A stretch of DNA of 64,000 nucleotides from Zhuqueibacter pondensis (GTDB lineage: Bacteria > Zhuqueibacterota > Zhuqueibacteria > Zhuqueibacterales > Zhuqueibacteraceae): assembly GCA_034505955.1 (NCBI GenBank), contig JAPDQK010000004.1, positions 1 through 64,000 on the forward strand. Reading direction: 5' to 3'. A program made the translations under genes and the position numbers. Positions 52,275 to 59,885 of this stretch are shown in pieces; position 1 is the stretch's first letter, and every line of letters starts with the position of its first letter. Under the pieces are notes generated by a model. That model saw only the letters and a list, made by a program, of their open reading frames with translations. It was not told where the DNA came from and made no database searches.

Positions 52275-53411
52275 ATGAAACGTATCCTCATGGTTTGGGT
52301 CGGACTGGTCATGTTGCTGATATTGGCAGATGGAGTGCGCGCGCAGTCCGTTGAGATGAATTCCGCGAAGTTGTACAAAAAGCAGGGTGAGTACGACAAG
52401 GCGATCGAATGGTTCGAAAAAGCAATTGCCAAGAAGCCGGAAAATGCAGAAGCTCATTATTTGCTTGGCGATCTGTATGGCATGAAAGGCCGCATTGCGG
52501 ACATGGTGCATGAGTTTAACGCCAGCCTGTCGTATTCCAAAAAATACGAAAAGGATATCAGCCTCTTGCTGCAAAGATATTTTGCGGAACAGTTCAATAA
52601 TGGTGTCAAGGCGGCGAATGAGCAGAACTATCCCCAGGCGCTGGAAAGCTTTTTAAATGCCAGGCTGATCAATCCCACACAACCCGACTCTTATAGGAAC
52701 CTGGCCTTTGTTTATACGCGGATGGACAGCACGGATGCCGTGATTCGGGTTTATCATGAGCTGTTGGCGATCAAGCCGGATGACTATCAGTCTTATCTCA
52801 TGCTTGCCAGTATCTATAACCAACGCCAGCAGTATGATGAGTGCATTGGGGCTTTGCAGAAGGCCGCCGAATTGGCGCCGGACACCGCTCGGACCCGTAT
52901 TATTGGTGAGATTGGCATCACCTATGACATGATGGGCAAGAGCGATGAGGCCATGAAAACCTATGAAGATGCCTTAAAGCTGAGTCCCGGAAACAAGGAT
53001 TTGCTCTTTAATATGGGTCGCCTTTACCTGTTGCGGGAAGATTATGCCAATGCCATCAAGAAATTCGACGAAGTGTTGCTGACCAACCCCGATGATTTTG
53101 AGGTCAATTACAACGTGGGCCTCAGCCATTTAAAAATTGGTGAGCGACTCGATAAGAAAGCCCGCGATATCGAAGATGAGGCGATGGCGAAGAAGAAAAA
53201 ACCCAATACCGCTCGTATCGACTCGCTGCGCCAGGTCGCCAACGAGAGTTTCAAAGCAGCGATGCCTTATCTCTTGAAGGCCGTTGAGCTCAATCCTGAG
53301 CAGCCTAATGCCTGGCACAATCTCGGCGTGGGATATATCCGCACAGGTCAACTGGAAAAAGCGAACGAAGCTTTTGCCAAGTCTGAAGCGTTGCAAGCAG
53401 GAAAACAGTAA
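52275..53411 (+). CDS. Exported tetratricopeptide-repeat protein
   Basis: 378 residues from ATG 52275, preceded by AAGGAGAACGAGG. A signal peptide (1-24, ADGVRAQ) is followed by about eight TPR units covering nearly the whole protein (KLYKKQGEYDKAIEWFEKAI, AHYLLGDLYGMKGRIADMV, MLASIYNQRQQYDECIGAL, NMGRLYLLREDYANAIKKF, AWHNLGVGYIRTGQLEKANE). An unusual Lys-rich insert (EDEAMAKKKKPNTARID) interrupts the repeats near residue 300. It should be a periplasmic scaffold for protein-protein contacts; its partner is unknown. A strong hairpin follows at 53436-53480. Confidence 0.88.
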   Translation: MKRILMVWVGLVMLLILADGVRAQSVEMNSAKLYKKQGEYDKAIEWFEKAIAKKPENAEAHYLLGDLYGMKGRIADMVHEFNASLSYSKKYEKDISLLLQRYFAEQFNNGVKAANEQNYPQALESFLNARLINPTQPDSYRNLAFVYTRMDSTDAVIRVYHELLAIKPDDYQSYLMLASIYNQRQQYDECIGALQKAAELAPDTARTRIIGEIGITYDMMGKSDEAMKTYEDALKLSPGNKDLLFNMGRLYLLREDYANAIKKFDEVLLTNPDDFEVNYNVGLSHLKIGERLDKKARDIEDEAMAKKKKPNTARIDSLRQVANESFKAAMPYLLKAVELNPEQPNAWHNLGVGYIRTGQLEKANEAFAKSEALQAGKQ

Positions 53412-53435
53412 GGTGTCCATAAATTAGCTCGTAAC

Positions 53436-53480
53436 CGGAGTGCGAAGCTTTGGCCCCGTGAAGGGCAGCTTTGCACTCCG
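53436..53480 (+). terminator. 14-bp hairpin after the TPR gene
   Basis: CGGAGTGCGAAGCT (53436-53449) pairs with AGCTTTGCACTCCG (53467-53480) with a single G-U wobble and a 17-nt loop. There is no T-run, like the hairpin at 48035-48070. It is a probable transcript 3' end or palindromic repeat. Confidence 0.55.
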
Positions 53481-53553
53481 AGTTTGCCAAAGACTGCCTG
53501 TCGAGTGAAATGCTGTGCGGGTATTTTTTTATGTAAATTGTGCCAACCATTAG

Positions 53554-53760
53554 GCTGAAACCCTGCAAAACAAGCGATCGTTGCGGAGACTGAAACAGGT
53601 AGTCAAACACCCGGAGATTATTGTAACCGAGGTCTATATCATTGCGGTGGATGATGATGGTTTACCCATCTTTATCAAGCCGGATGCCGTTACTGCCATT
53701 CGTTGCGTTCGTCATGCAGCAGCCTCTCGCCGCCGTAAGTGTGTCGTTCCAAGGCGTTGA
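53554..53760 (+). pseudogene. Coding-like remnant of unknown origin
   Basis: A frame from 53554 to TGA 53758-53760 reads LKQVVKHPEIIVTEVYIIAV then DDDGLPIFIKPDAVTAI, which looks like real protein, but there is no ATG and no ribosome site; a TTG lies at 53581. The last part turns into Arg-rich nonsense (ASRRRKCVVPRR), suggesting a frameshifted fragment. The rest of 53412-53830 holds the hairpin at 53436-53480 and nothing else I can identify. Confidence 0.35.
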
Positions 53761-53830
53761 AATCTCATTTTCGCAAGAACTTCTCCAATTTAACCCTACC
53801 TTCTTACTTAATAAAAAGCAGTTGAGGTAA

Positions 53831-54961
53831 ATGACCATGAAAACGCGTCACTTGTTCATTGGCATCTTGATTGGAATTGCCATCGGTTTGGTTTTGACCA
53901 GCACGTACCTGGAAACACCGAAAACGACAAGTATTGAAAGCGGGCCGGTTCGTGCGATAGCGACGAACATGGCAGTGGCGGATGATACCGTACTGTTGCC
54001 GGATGAGCGCAATACCATCGAGGTCTTTCAGCAGGTCGCGCCCTCGGTCGTCTTTATCACCAGCAAAGCTTTGCGCCGCGATTTCTTTTCCCTCGATGTG
54101 TTTGAAATCCCCGCCGGATCGGGCAGTGGCTTTATTTGGGATGAACAAGGTCATGTCGTCACCAACAATCATGTGATTGAGAATGCCGACGCACTGACAG
54201 TGACGTTGAGTAATCATTCTTCTTATGAAGCGGAAGTGGTTGGGACCGAACCGAGCAAGGATATTGCCGTGCTGCGCATTAAAGCCGCGAGCAGCAGCCT
54301 GAAACCCGTCCAAGTGGGCTCCTCAACGAACTTGCAAGTTGGGCAGAAGGTTTTAGCAATAGGCAATCCCTTTGGTCTCGATCAAACGTTGACCACCGGC
54401 GTAGTTAGTGCGGTGGGTCGCGAAATAAAAACCAGCGGTGGTCGCACCATTCAGGATGTCATTCAAACCGATGCCGCAATTAATCCAGGTAATTCCGGTG
54501 GCCCGCTGCTGAACTCCCGCGGACAACTCATCGGCATCAACACCGCCATTATCAGCCCGAGCGGGAGCAGTGCGGGAATCGGATTTGCCGTGCCGGTCAA
54601 CACCGTCATGCGCGTCGTGCCACAGCTCATCAAATATGGCAAGGTCATTCGTCCGGGACTGGGGGTGAGCGTCATTAATGATGCGTATGCCAGAAGACTC
54701 GGAATTGAAGGTGTGATCATCGGTGAGGTGCAACGAGGCGGTCCGGCCGACAAGGCGGGTCTGCAGGGTTTGCAGAGAAATTGGCGCGGCGAGCTGATAC
54801 TCGGTGACGTGATCGTCGGCATTGACGACGCAAAAATTCGCAGCTTCGATGAGCTGAGCAATGTGCTCGAGCGATACAAAGTTGGCGACGAAGTGAACGT
54901 TAAATTTCTCCGCAATGACAAAGAGAGAAGCGTGCGCGTGCGCTTGCAGCGGGTGAATTGA
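53831..54961 (+). CDS. HtrA/DegP-family periplasmic serine protease with PDZ domain
   Basis: 376 residues (ATG 53831 with GAGG upstream; ATG 53837 is possible). An N-terminal signal anchor (about 5-24) is followed by a trypsin-like protease domain with the full triad H114 (TNNHVIENA), D144 (PSKDIAVLRIKA) and S222 (NPGNSGGPLL), and one PDZ domain (about 275-375: RPGLGVSVINDAYARRL, GPADKAGLQG, LILGDVIVGIDDAKIRSFDE). It would degrade misfolded envelope proteins. One PDZ and an uncleaved-looking anchor make it DegS-like or DegQ-like, not DegP-like. No sigma-E or anti-sigma gene is adjacent. Confidence 0.95.
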   Translation: MTMKTRHLFIGILIGIAIGLVLTSTYLETPKTTSIESGPVRAIATNMAVADDTVLLPDERNTIEVFQQVAPSVVFITSKALRRDFFSLDVFEIPAGSGSGFIWDEQGHVVTNNHVIENADALTVTLSNHSSYEAEVVGTEPSKDIAVLRIKAASSSLKPVQVGSSTNLQVGQKVLAIGNPFGLDQTLTTGVVSAVGREIKTSGGRTIQDVIQTDAAINPGNSGGPLLNSRGQLIGINTAIISPSGSSAGIGFAVPVNTVMRVVPQLIKYGKVIRPGLGVSVINDAYARRLGIEGVIIGEVQRGGPADKAGLQGLQRNWRGELILGDVIVGIDDAKIRSFDELSNVLERYKVGDEVNVKFLRNDKERSVRVRLQRVN

Positions 54962-55008
54962 CGAAGCGACAAAAGCTCTGAAGCTGCGGATTGATCTCGA
55001 GACAGTGG

Positions 55009-55338
55009 TTATTTCAGCAACACAATCAAAATTGCGGCCAGGCTGAGCGCCGCTGAGAGAACCAGCAAGATTGACATCCAGCGCAAGCTTTTTTGAACAT
55101 TCTCCAACACCGATTTCATCAGCTCCATTTCTGTGTTGTACTGCCCGTTCAACTGGGATTGCATTTCCACGGCCTTTTCGAGTTGCTGCAAGCGTTGTAA
55201 AGCGGCAACGTCAATCTCTCTGGATCGTTGCTGATGGCGGAGTATTTTGCCTATTTGCTCGCTGATGTCTTTACCGGTCATCACAATGGTACCGAGCTTG
55301 GCAATCGTGTTGGCAATTTGTATCCAGGGGATGGTCAT
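55009..55338 (-). CDS. Small coiled-coil protein with C-terminal membrane anchor
   Basis: 109 residues starting at ATG 55338, whose ATGA overlaps the stop of the glycosyltransferase gene (translational coupling). A helical N-terminus (KDISEQIGKILRHQQR) is followed by a coiled coil (about 38-80, LQRLQQLEKAVEMQSQLNGQ) and one C-terminal helix (about 87-108, MSILLVLSAALSLAAILIVL). It looks tail-anchored in the inner membrane with the coil in the cytoplasm. No family is recognised. It is the last gene of the sensor-kinase operon. Confidence 0.75.
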   Translation of the reverse strand: MTIPWIQIANTIAKLGTIVMTGKDISEQIGKILRHQQRSREIDVAALQRLQQLEKAVEMQSQLNGQYNTEMELMKSVLENVQKSLRWMSILLVLSAALSLAAILIVLLK

Positions 55339-56156
55339 AATGTTTGTCTCGCCTCGGAGTTCTGAAGTAATTTTGTTCCCTCTTCATTTCGACTGCCGCT
55401 GTTTTGCATTTCCCAAATTTTCATGTACAGCGCCATTTTTACCATCGCCGTGACCAGGGCGAGTAAAAAACCATGCATGCCGTCTTTGTAGCCTTTGTGG
55501 GCGATGAATTTGTTGAAAAATGCCGAAAGTGGATGAGTAAGCATATCCCACCAATGCACACGCTTGTGCCCGGCGCGATCAGCGGCTTCCAATGAGGAGT
55601 ATCGGTTCAGCCGTTTGAAGCTTTCTTCGAGCGTCTGATGGGTGAAGTGCAAAAGATGATTTTGTAAATGGCCGAGCGATCCTTCGACAAGAAAACCTTC
55701 GTGCACCCGCGCTTCGGTGACCCGGGCGCGATCGCGCTGGAAAAGGCGTAATTGATAACCGGGGTACCAACCGCTATGGTAGATGAATTTCCCGAGAAAC
55801 GTGCTCAATCGTGGAATGTAATACCCCTGATGCCGGGCAGGGAGGGAGTTGAGCACGGTTAAAATCTCATCGCGCAACTCCGTGGTCACCCGCTCATCCG
55901 AATCAATGCTCAGAACCCATGGTTGGCTGGCACGATTCAAGGCAAACTGTTTTTGCGCAGCGTAGCCGGGCCAGGGGTTGTGATAAACTTTGTCAGTGAA
56001 TCTCAGTGCGATCTCCGGCGTGCCATCCTGACTGCCGGCGTCAACCACGATGATCTCGTCTGCCCACGAGACTGATTCGAGGCACTCACGTATGTGCTTC
56101 GCCTCGTCTTGGGTAATGATGATAACTGAAATTCCCAATCGTCTCTGATCGTCCAC
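55335..56156 (-). CDS. Family 2 glycosyltransferase (lipopolysaccharide core WaaE/KdtX-like)
   Basis: 273 residues. A GT-A fold begins LGISVIIITQDEAKHIRECL, with EIIVVDAGSQDGTPEIA, the metal-binding SIDSDERV (DxD-type) and GYYIPRLSTFLGKFIYHSGW, RVHEGFLVEGSLGHL, as in WaaE-like core glucosyltransferases. The C-terminal third has a hydrophobic stretch (MHGFLLALVTAMVKMALYM) for membrane association. It transfers a sugar to a lipid-linked acceptor at the cytoplasmic face, probably lipopolysaccharide core. It lies 34 bp after the hybrid kinase gene and overlaps the following small gene by 4 bp. Confidence 0.9.
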   Translation of the reverse strand: MDDQRRLGISVIIITQDEAKHIRECLESVSWADEIIVVDAGSQDGTPEIALRFTDKVYHNPWPGYAAQKQFALNRASQPWVLSIDSDERVTTELRDEILTVLNSLPARHQGYYIPRLSTFLGKFIYHSGWYPGYQLRLFQRDRARVTEARVHEGFLVEGSLGHLQNHLLHFTHQTLEESFKRLNRYSSLEAADRAGHKRVHWWDMLTHPLSAFFNKFIAHKGYKDGMHGFLLALVTAMVKMALYMKIWEMQNSGSRNEEGTKLLQNSEARQTL

Positions 56157-56190
56157 TTCCCGTCTCAGCTTCGTCGATTTTTATTTGGTG

Positions 56191-58116
56191 TTATTTATCC
56201 AGCACTTCACGGACCTTGTGCGCCAATACCGCCGGCGAGAACGGTTTTTGCAAAAATGCCAGGCTCGCATCTGCCGTTCCGTGACGAAATGTCGTTTCAT
56301 CGGAGTAGCCCGAGATGAACAAAACCTTCATATCAGGACGAATGACTTTGAGTTGATCCGCCACGACTTTGCCACTCAGACGGGGCATGACAACATCGGT
56401 GACCAGGAGATGAATGGTTTCCTGGGGATGCGCTTTTGCGAGCTGCAACGCCTCGTCACCGTTGGCTGCCATGAGCACATGATAACCTTGCTCGCGCAGC
56501 ACGCGCGCAGCGACTTCTCGCACCGTGGGTTCATCTTCGACGAGCAGAACGGTTTCCGTTCCCTGCGGTAAAGCAGGAGATTTTTCGAGTTCTGACAAAA
56601 CAGCTGTGGTACCCGTCACGCGAGGGAGATAAATGCGGACCGTGGTGCCTTGCCCGGTTTCGCTTTCGATCGCGATGTGTCCATTATTTTGTTGAATGAT
56701 GCCATAACAGGTCGCCAACCCCAGACCTGTCCCTTTGCCGACCTCTTTGGTGCTAAAAAACGGCTCGAATAAATGGCTTTTGGTCTCTTCCGTCATTCCT
56801 ATCCCGGTATCGCGAACAACGAGCATTACATAGTCACCAGGTTTTGCCACAGGATGTTGGTTTCCATTCTTTTGGTCCACCGTCACGTTGCTGGTCTCCA
56901 ATGTCAGCGTGCCTCCTTGCGGCATGGCATCGCGTGCGTTGATCGCAAGATTGACTATGACCTGCTCGATTTGTCCGGAATCCACCTTGACCAGCCCGGG
57001 GTCGGCAGAGGGCAACAGGACCAGCTCAATGTCCTCACCGATGAGACGGCGGAGCATTTTGTCGAGGTTCAAGAGCAAGTCGTTCAAGTTGAGAACAACG
57101 GGGGCGATGATTTGCTGCCGGGCGAAAGTGAGCAATTGCCGGGTGAGCAGAGTCGCGCGATCAGCCAGTTGCTTGATTTCTTTGAGTTCTTTGCGCACCG
57201 GATGATCACGGTGGAGTTCCAACATCGCCAATTCAGTCATCCCGATAATCGCCGTCAGCATATTATTGAAATCGTGGGCTACGCCGCCCGCCAATTTGCC
57301 CATGGCCTCCATTTTCTGAGACTGGCGAAGCTGTTGCTCTTGTTGCTGTAATTTTTCCTCTGCGCGCTTGCGCTCGGAAATGTCGCGAAAGACCAGGACG
57401 ACGTCGGTGAGATTCCCATTTTCATCCCGGATGGGCGTGGCGTTGTCATCGATATGGGTTTCCCTGCCATCTCTGGCAACGAGCAAAGAAGGATTGGCAT
57501 CACCGCTGTCACGGACTTGTTTTGCGATTGTCGAGTGCGTCTCAGGATCGACGATTTTAAATACTTCAGCCAACTCCTTGCCCAATGCTTCGCGCTGTGT
57601 CCATCCGGTCAGCGCTTCGGCAATCGGATTCATGAAGGTTATCGCGCCTTTGGCATCGGTGACGATCACTGCATCGCTGATGCTTTTGAGTATCGTGGTC
57701 AGCCACTGTTCCCGCTCTCTTAATTTTTTGGACATCTGATGTTTATGGATGGCCATTTCGATGGCAATGTGCAATTCTCGCTCTTCAAACGGCTTGAGGA
57801 TATAACCATACGGCTCGGTGACTTTGGCACGCTGCAGGGTTTTTTCATCGGTATAAGCCGTGAGATAGATGACAGGAATATTATAAAGCGCAAGAATTTG
57901 TTGTGCCGCCTCCACACCGTCTTGATAGCCTTTTAGCATGATGTCCATCAGCACCAGATCCGGTCTCGTCTCTGCCGCTTTCAGAATGGCATCCTCGCCG
58001 GAGGCAACGATGGCCGTAACCTCATAACCGAGGCCTTTTAACGTATTTTGAATGTCTTTCGCGACAATGTTTTCATCCTCGACGATCAGAATCCTGGCCG
58101 GAATTTGGCTATTCAT
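56191..58116 (-). CDS. Hybrid histidine kinase: REC-PAS-HisKA-HATPase-REC
   Basis: 641 residues from ATG 58116; a longer frame to 58182 would only add a repeat-encoded stretch (DNRQRAKNNRQR). Order: N-terminal receiver (about 8-122: ILIVEDENIVAKDIQ, LVLMDIMLKGYQDG, YILKPFEERE), PAS (about 135-250: ITFMNPIAEALTGWTQ), HisKA with phospho-acceptor His in GGVAHDFNNMLTAIIGM, HATPase (VNLAINARDAMPQGG, VRDTGIGMTEE, GTGLGLATCYGII), and a C-terminal receiver (VLLVEDEPTVREVA, LLVTDVVMPRLSG, FLQKPFSP). It is soluble. It probably takes phosphate from one of the two kinases encoded upstream and relays it. It has no output domain of its own. Confidence 0.93.
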   Translation of the reverse strand: MNSQIPARILIVEDENIVAKDIQNTLKGLGYEVTAIVASGEDAILKAAETRPDLVLMDIMLKGYQDGVEAAQQILALYNIPVIYLTAYTDEKTLQRAKVTEPYGYILKPFEERELHIAIEMAIHKHQMSKKLREREQWLTTILKSISDAVIVTDAKGAITFMNPIAEALTGWTQREALGKELAEVFKIVDPETHSTIAKQVRDSGDANPSLLVARDGRETHIDDNATPIRDENGNLTDVVLVFRDISERKRAEEKLQQQEQQLRQSQKMEAMGKLAGGVAHDFNNMLTAIIGMTELAMLELHRDHPVRKELKEIKQLADRATLLTRQLLTFARQQIIAPVVLNLNDLLLNLDKMLRRLIGEDIELVLLPSADPGLVKVDSGQIEQVIVNLAINARDAMPQGGTLTLETSNVTVDQKNGNQHPVAKPGDYVMLVVRDTGIGMTEETKSHLFEPFFSTKEVGKGTGLGLATCYGIIQQNNGHIAIESETGQGTTVRIYLPRVTGTTAVLSELEKSPALPQGTETVLLVEDEPTVREVAARVLREQGYHVLMAANGDEALQLAKAHPQETIHLLVTDVVMPRLSGKVVADQLKVIRPDMKVLFISGYSDETTFRHGTADASLAFLQKPFSPAVLAHKVREVLDK

Positions 58117-58126
58117 CGTTATTACC

Positions 58127-58162
58127 CTTTGTCTGTTGTTCTTTGCCCGTTGTCTGTTGTCA
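58127..58162. repeat. Short tandem repeat upstream of the hybrid kinase start
   Basis: TTGTCTGTTGTT and a second copy GTTGTCTGTTGTC (58148-58161), about 20 bp apart with related sequence between, lie 12-45 bp upstream of ATG 58116, where the ribosome site would normally be. A simple-sequence tract here could vary in length. No proper Shine-Dalgarno is seen. Confidence 0.45.
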
Positions 58163-58193
58163 GTGCTTGCGGCAGCCAGCATCAGACTTCGGA

Positions 58194-59885
58194 TTAATGA
58201 CGAAACATAATCTTAAACGTCGTTCCACCGTTGGTATCGAGTGCAATCGTGCCTTCGAGTTGCTCGGTCAAGGTATTGACCAACTGCAAACCCAGGGATG
58301 CGGTGTTGCGGAAGTCCAAATCCTTTGGGAAGCCGACACCGGTGTCACTGACAATGAGGGCAAGCCTTTTGCCTTCATGCTGATGCATCGCGATGCGTAT
58401 TTCACCGGTTTTGCCCTGCCACGGTGGGAGAAAGGCATGTTTGAGGGAATTGGAAACCAGCTCGTTGACAATCAAGCCGCAGGGAATCGCGGTATCGATA
58501 TCAAGAACGATGGGATCGACTTCGATTTGCAAATTGACGGCATGCGCATTGATCTTGTAAGAGCGGAACAGATGCACGGCGAGGTTGCGGATATAGGAGG
58601 CAAAGTCAATCGAGGTCAGGTCTTGGGAGTGATATAGTTTTTCATGAATGAGCGCCATGGCTTTGATTCGGTTTTGACTTTCCCTGAAAATCTCATGTGC
58701 CGACTCATCCTTGATATATCCGGCCTGCAGATTGAGCAAGCTGGCGATGACTTGCAAATTGTTTTTGACGCGGTGATGAATCTCCTTGAGCAGCAGATCT
58801 TTTTCTTTCAAAGAGACTTTGATCTTATCCTCCGTGCTTTTGCGTTCGGTGATGTCAAATGCTATACCGATAACGCCGATCAGTTTGCCTTCTGTGTCGT
58901 GCAGCGGCTCGACTTGGCAATCAAACAGATGTTCTTTCCAATACATTTCGTAGGCAACCGATTCGCCTGCCAGGGCTCGGCGATGTGCTGCGATCGGTAT
59001 GAAATTGGCAGCCGTGGTACGGAAATATTCAGAAAGTGTTCTCCCGGAAATCTGTTCAGGCACAAGGTCCAAAGCTGGCAAGTCATGCCCGAGCGCAGAA
59101 GTGAAGCGGAGCTCGGCATCGGTTGTCCATAATACCGCCGGCATTTGGTTGGTCAGCAAACGGAGCCATGCCTCGCTTTGCATGAGATCACGCCTGGAAG
59201 CCTCTGCGAGGCGACGTGCCGCTTCGGTGGAAGCAAGTGCGGCTTCAAGTTCCGCGTTGCGACGTTCGTCTTGCAAACGAAGTCTCTCCAGTCGTTTTAA
59301 CGTCCGGACTCGAACGGCGTGAACCAGCACCGCCAGGACGCTCGCGCTAAAAAGCGCGAACCCAAAGTGCGGCCATTCAGGAGATGGAGCGGTCAATGCG
59401 ATTCCGCTCCAACCAACGAATGTCGCTACCAGCACCAACGTTAGCCAGCCAAACGACAGGAAAAGAAAGCCGACACCGACAACGAGCAGCACCAGGTTGG
59501 TCGTCTGCAGCGGATCGTATGTGAGGTAGAGGTGCAAGAGGCTGTTCAACAGGACCAGGCCGGCAATCATCGTTCCAATTGGATGCGCCCAGCGTTCCGA
59601 AATCTGCCATCGACCGAGTGCAAGGCGAAGCATGAGCAGCGCCACGGCTGTTCCTGCCGCCACCAGGCTCATGGTAGTGGCCATGCCTGGCGGGAGAAGT
59701 AACGCATGGCTTACAGCAAAGATGGCATAGAGAATGCAGAGCCCGACCGAAACCGGCGGCAGACTATCGCGCATCACACGATTTAAAGCAACACGTACAT
59801 CCGCCGCCGAAATTCCTGCGCTCATTCCTGACTTGCTTGCATTATTTTCAGAAAGCGAGATCGAAGCGGTTGCGCTGGATTCCAT
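58194..59885 (-). CDS. Multi-pass membrane sensor histidine kinase (PAS, HisKA_2 type)
   Basis: 563 residues from ATG 59885, chosen for its strong Shine-Dalgarno AAGGAGG five bases away; this start lies inside the last 38 bp of the upstream kinase gene, so the two are translationally coupled. About six transmembrane helices (about 38-190: VGLCILYAIFAVSHALLLPP, MTTMSLVAAGTAVALLML) form a membrane sensor, followed by a short coiled coil, one PAS domain (about 245-350: NQMPAVLWTTDAELRFTSAL) and a HisKA_2 kinase core with the His in LLKEIHHRVKNNLQVIASLL. The ATPase is of the HWE/HisKA_2 type (GLIVNELVSNSLKHAF, VSDTGVGFP). No receiver is attached. Confidence 0.93.
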   Translation of the reverse strand: MESSATASISLSENNASKSGMSAGISAADVRVALNRVMRDSLPPVSVGLCILYAIFAVSHALLLPPGMATTMSLVAAGTAVALLMLRLALGRWQISERWAHPIGTMIAGLVLLNSLLHLYLTYDPLQTTNLVLLVVGVGFLFLSFGWLTLVLVATFVGWSGIALTAPSPEWPHFGFALFSASVLAVLVHAVRVRTLKRLERLRLQDERRNAELEAALASTEAARRLAEASRRDLMQSEAWLRLLTNQMPAVLWTTDAELRFTSALGHDLPALDLVPEQISGRTLSEYFRTTAANFIPIAAHRRALAGESVAYEMYWKEHLFDCQVEPLHDTEGKLIGVIGIAFDITERKSTEDKIKVSLKEKDLLLKEIHHRVKNNLQVIASLLNLQAGYIKDESAHEIFRESQNRIKAMALIHEKLYHSQDLTSIDFASYIRNLAVHLFRSYKINAHAVNLQIEVDPIVLDIDTAIPCGLIVNELVSNSLKHAFLPPWQGKTGEIRIAMHQHEGKRLALIVSDTGVGFPKDLDFRNTASLGLQLVNTLTEQLEGTIALDTNGGTTFKIMFRH

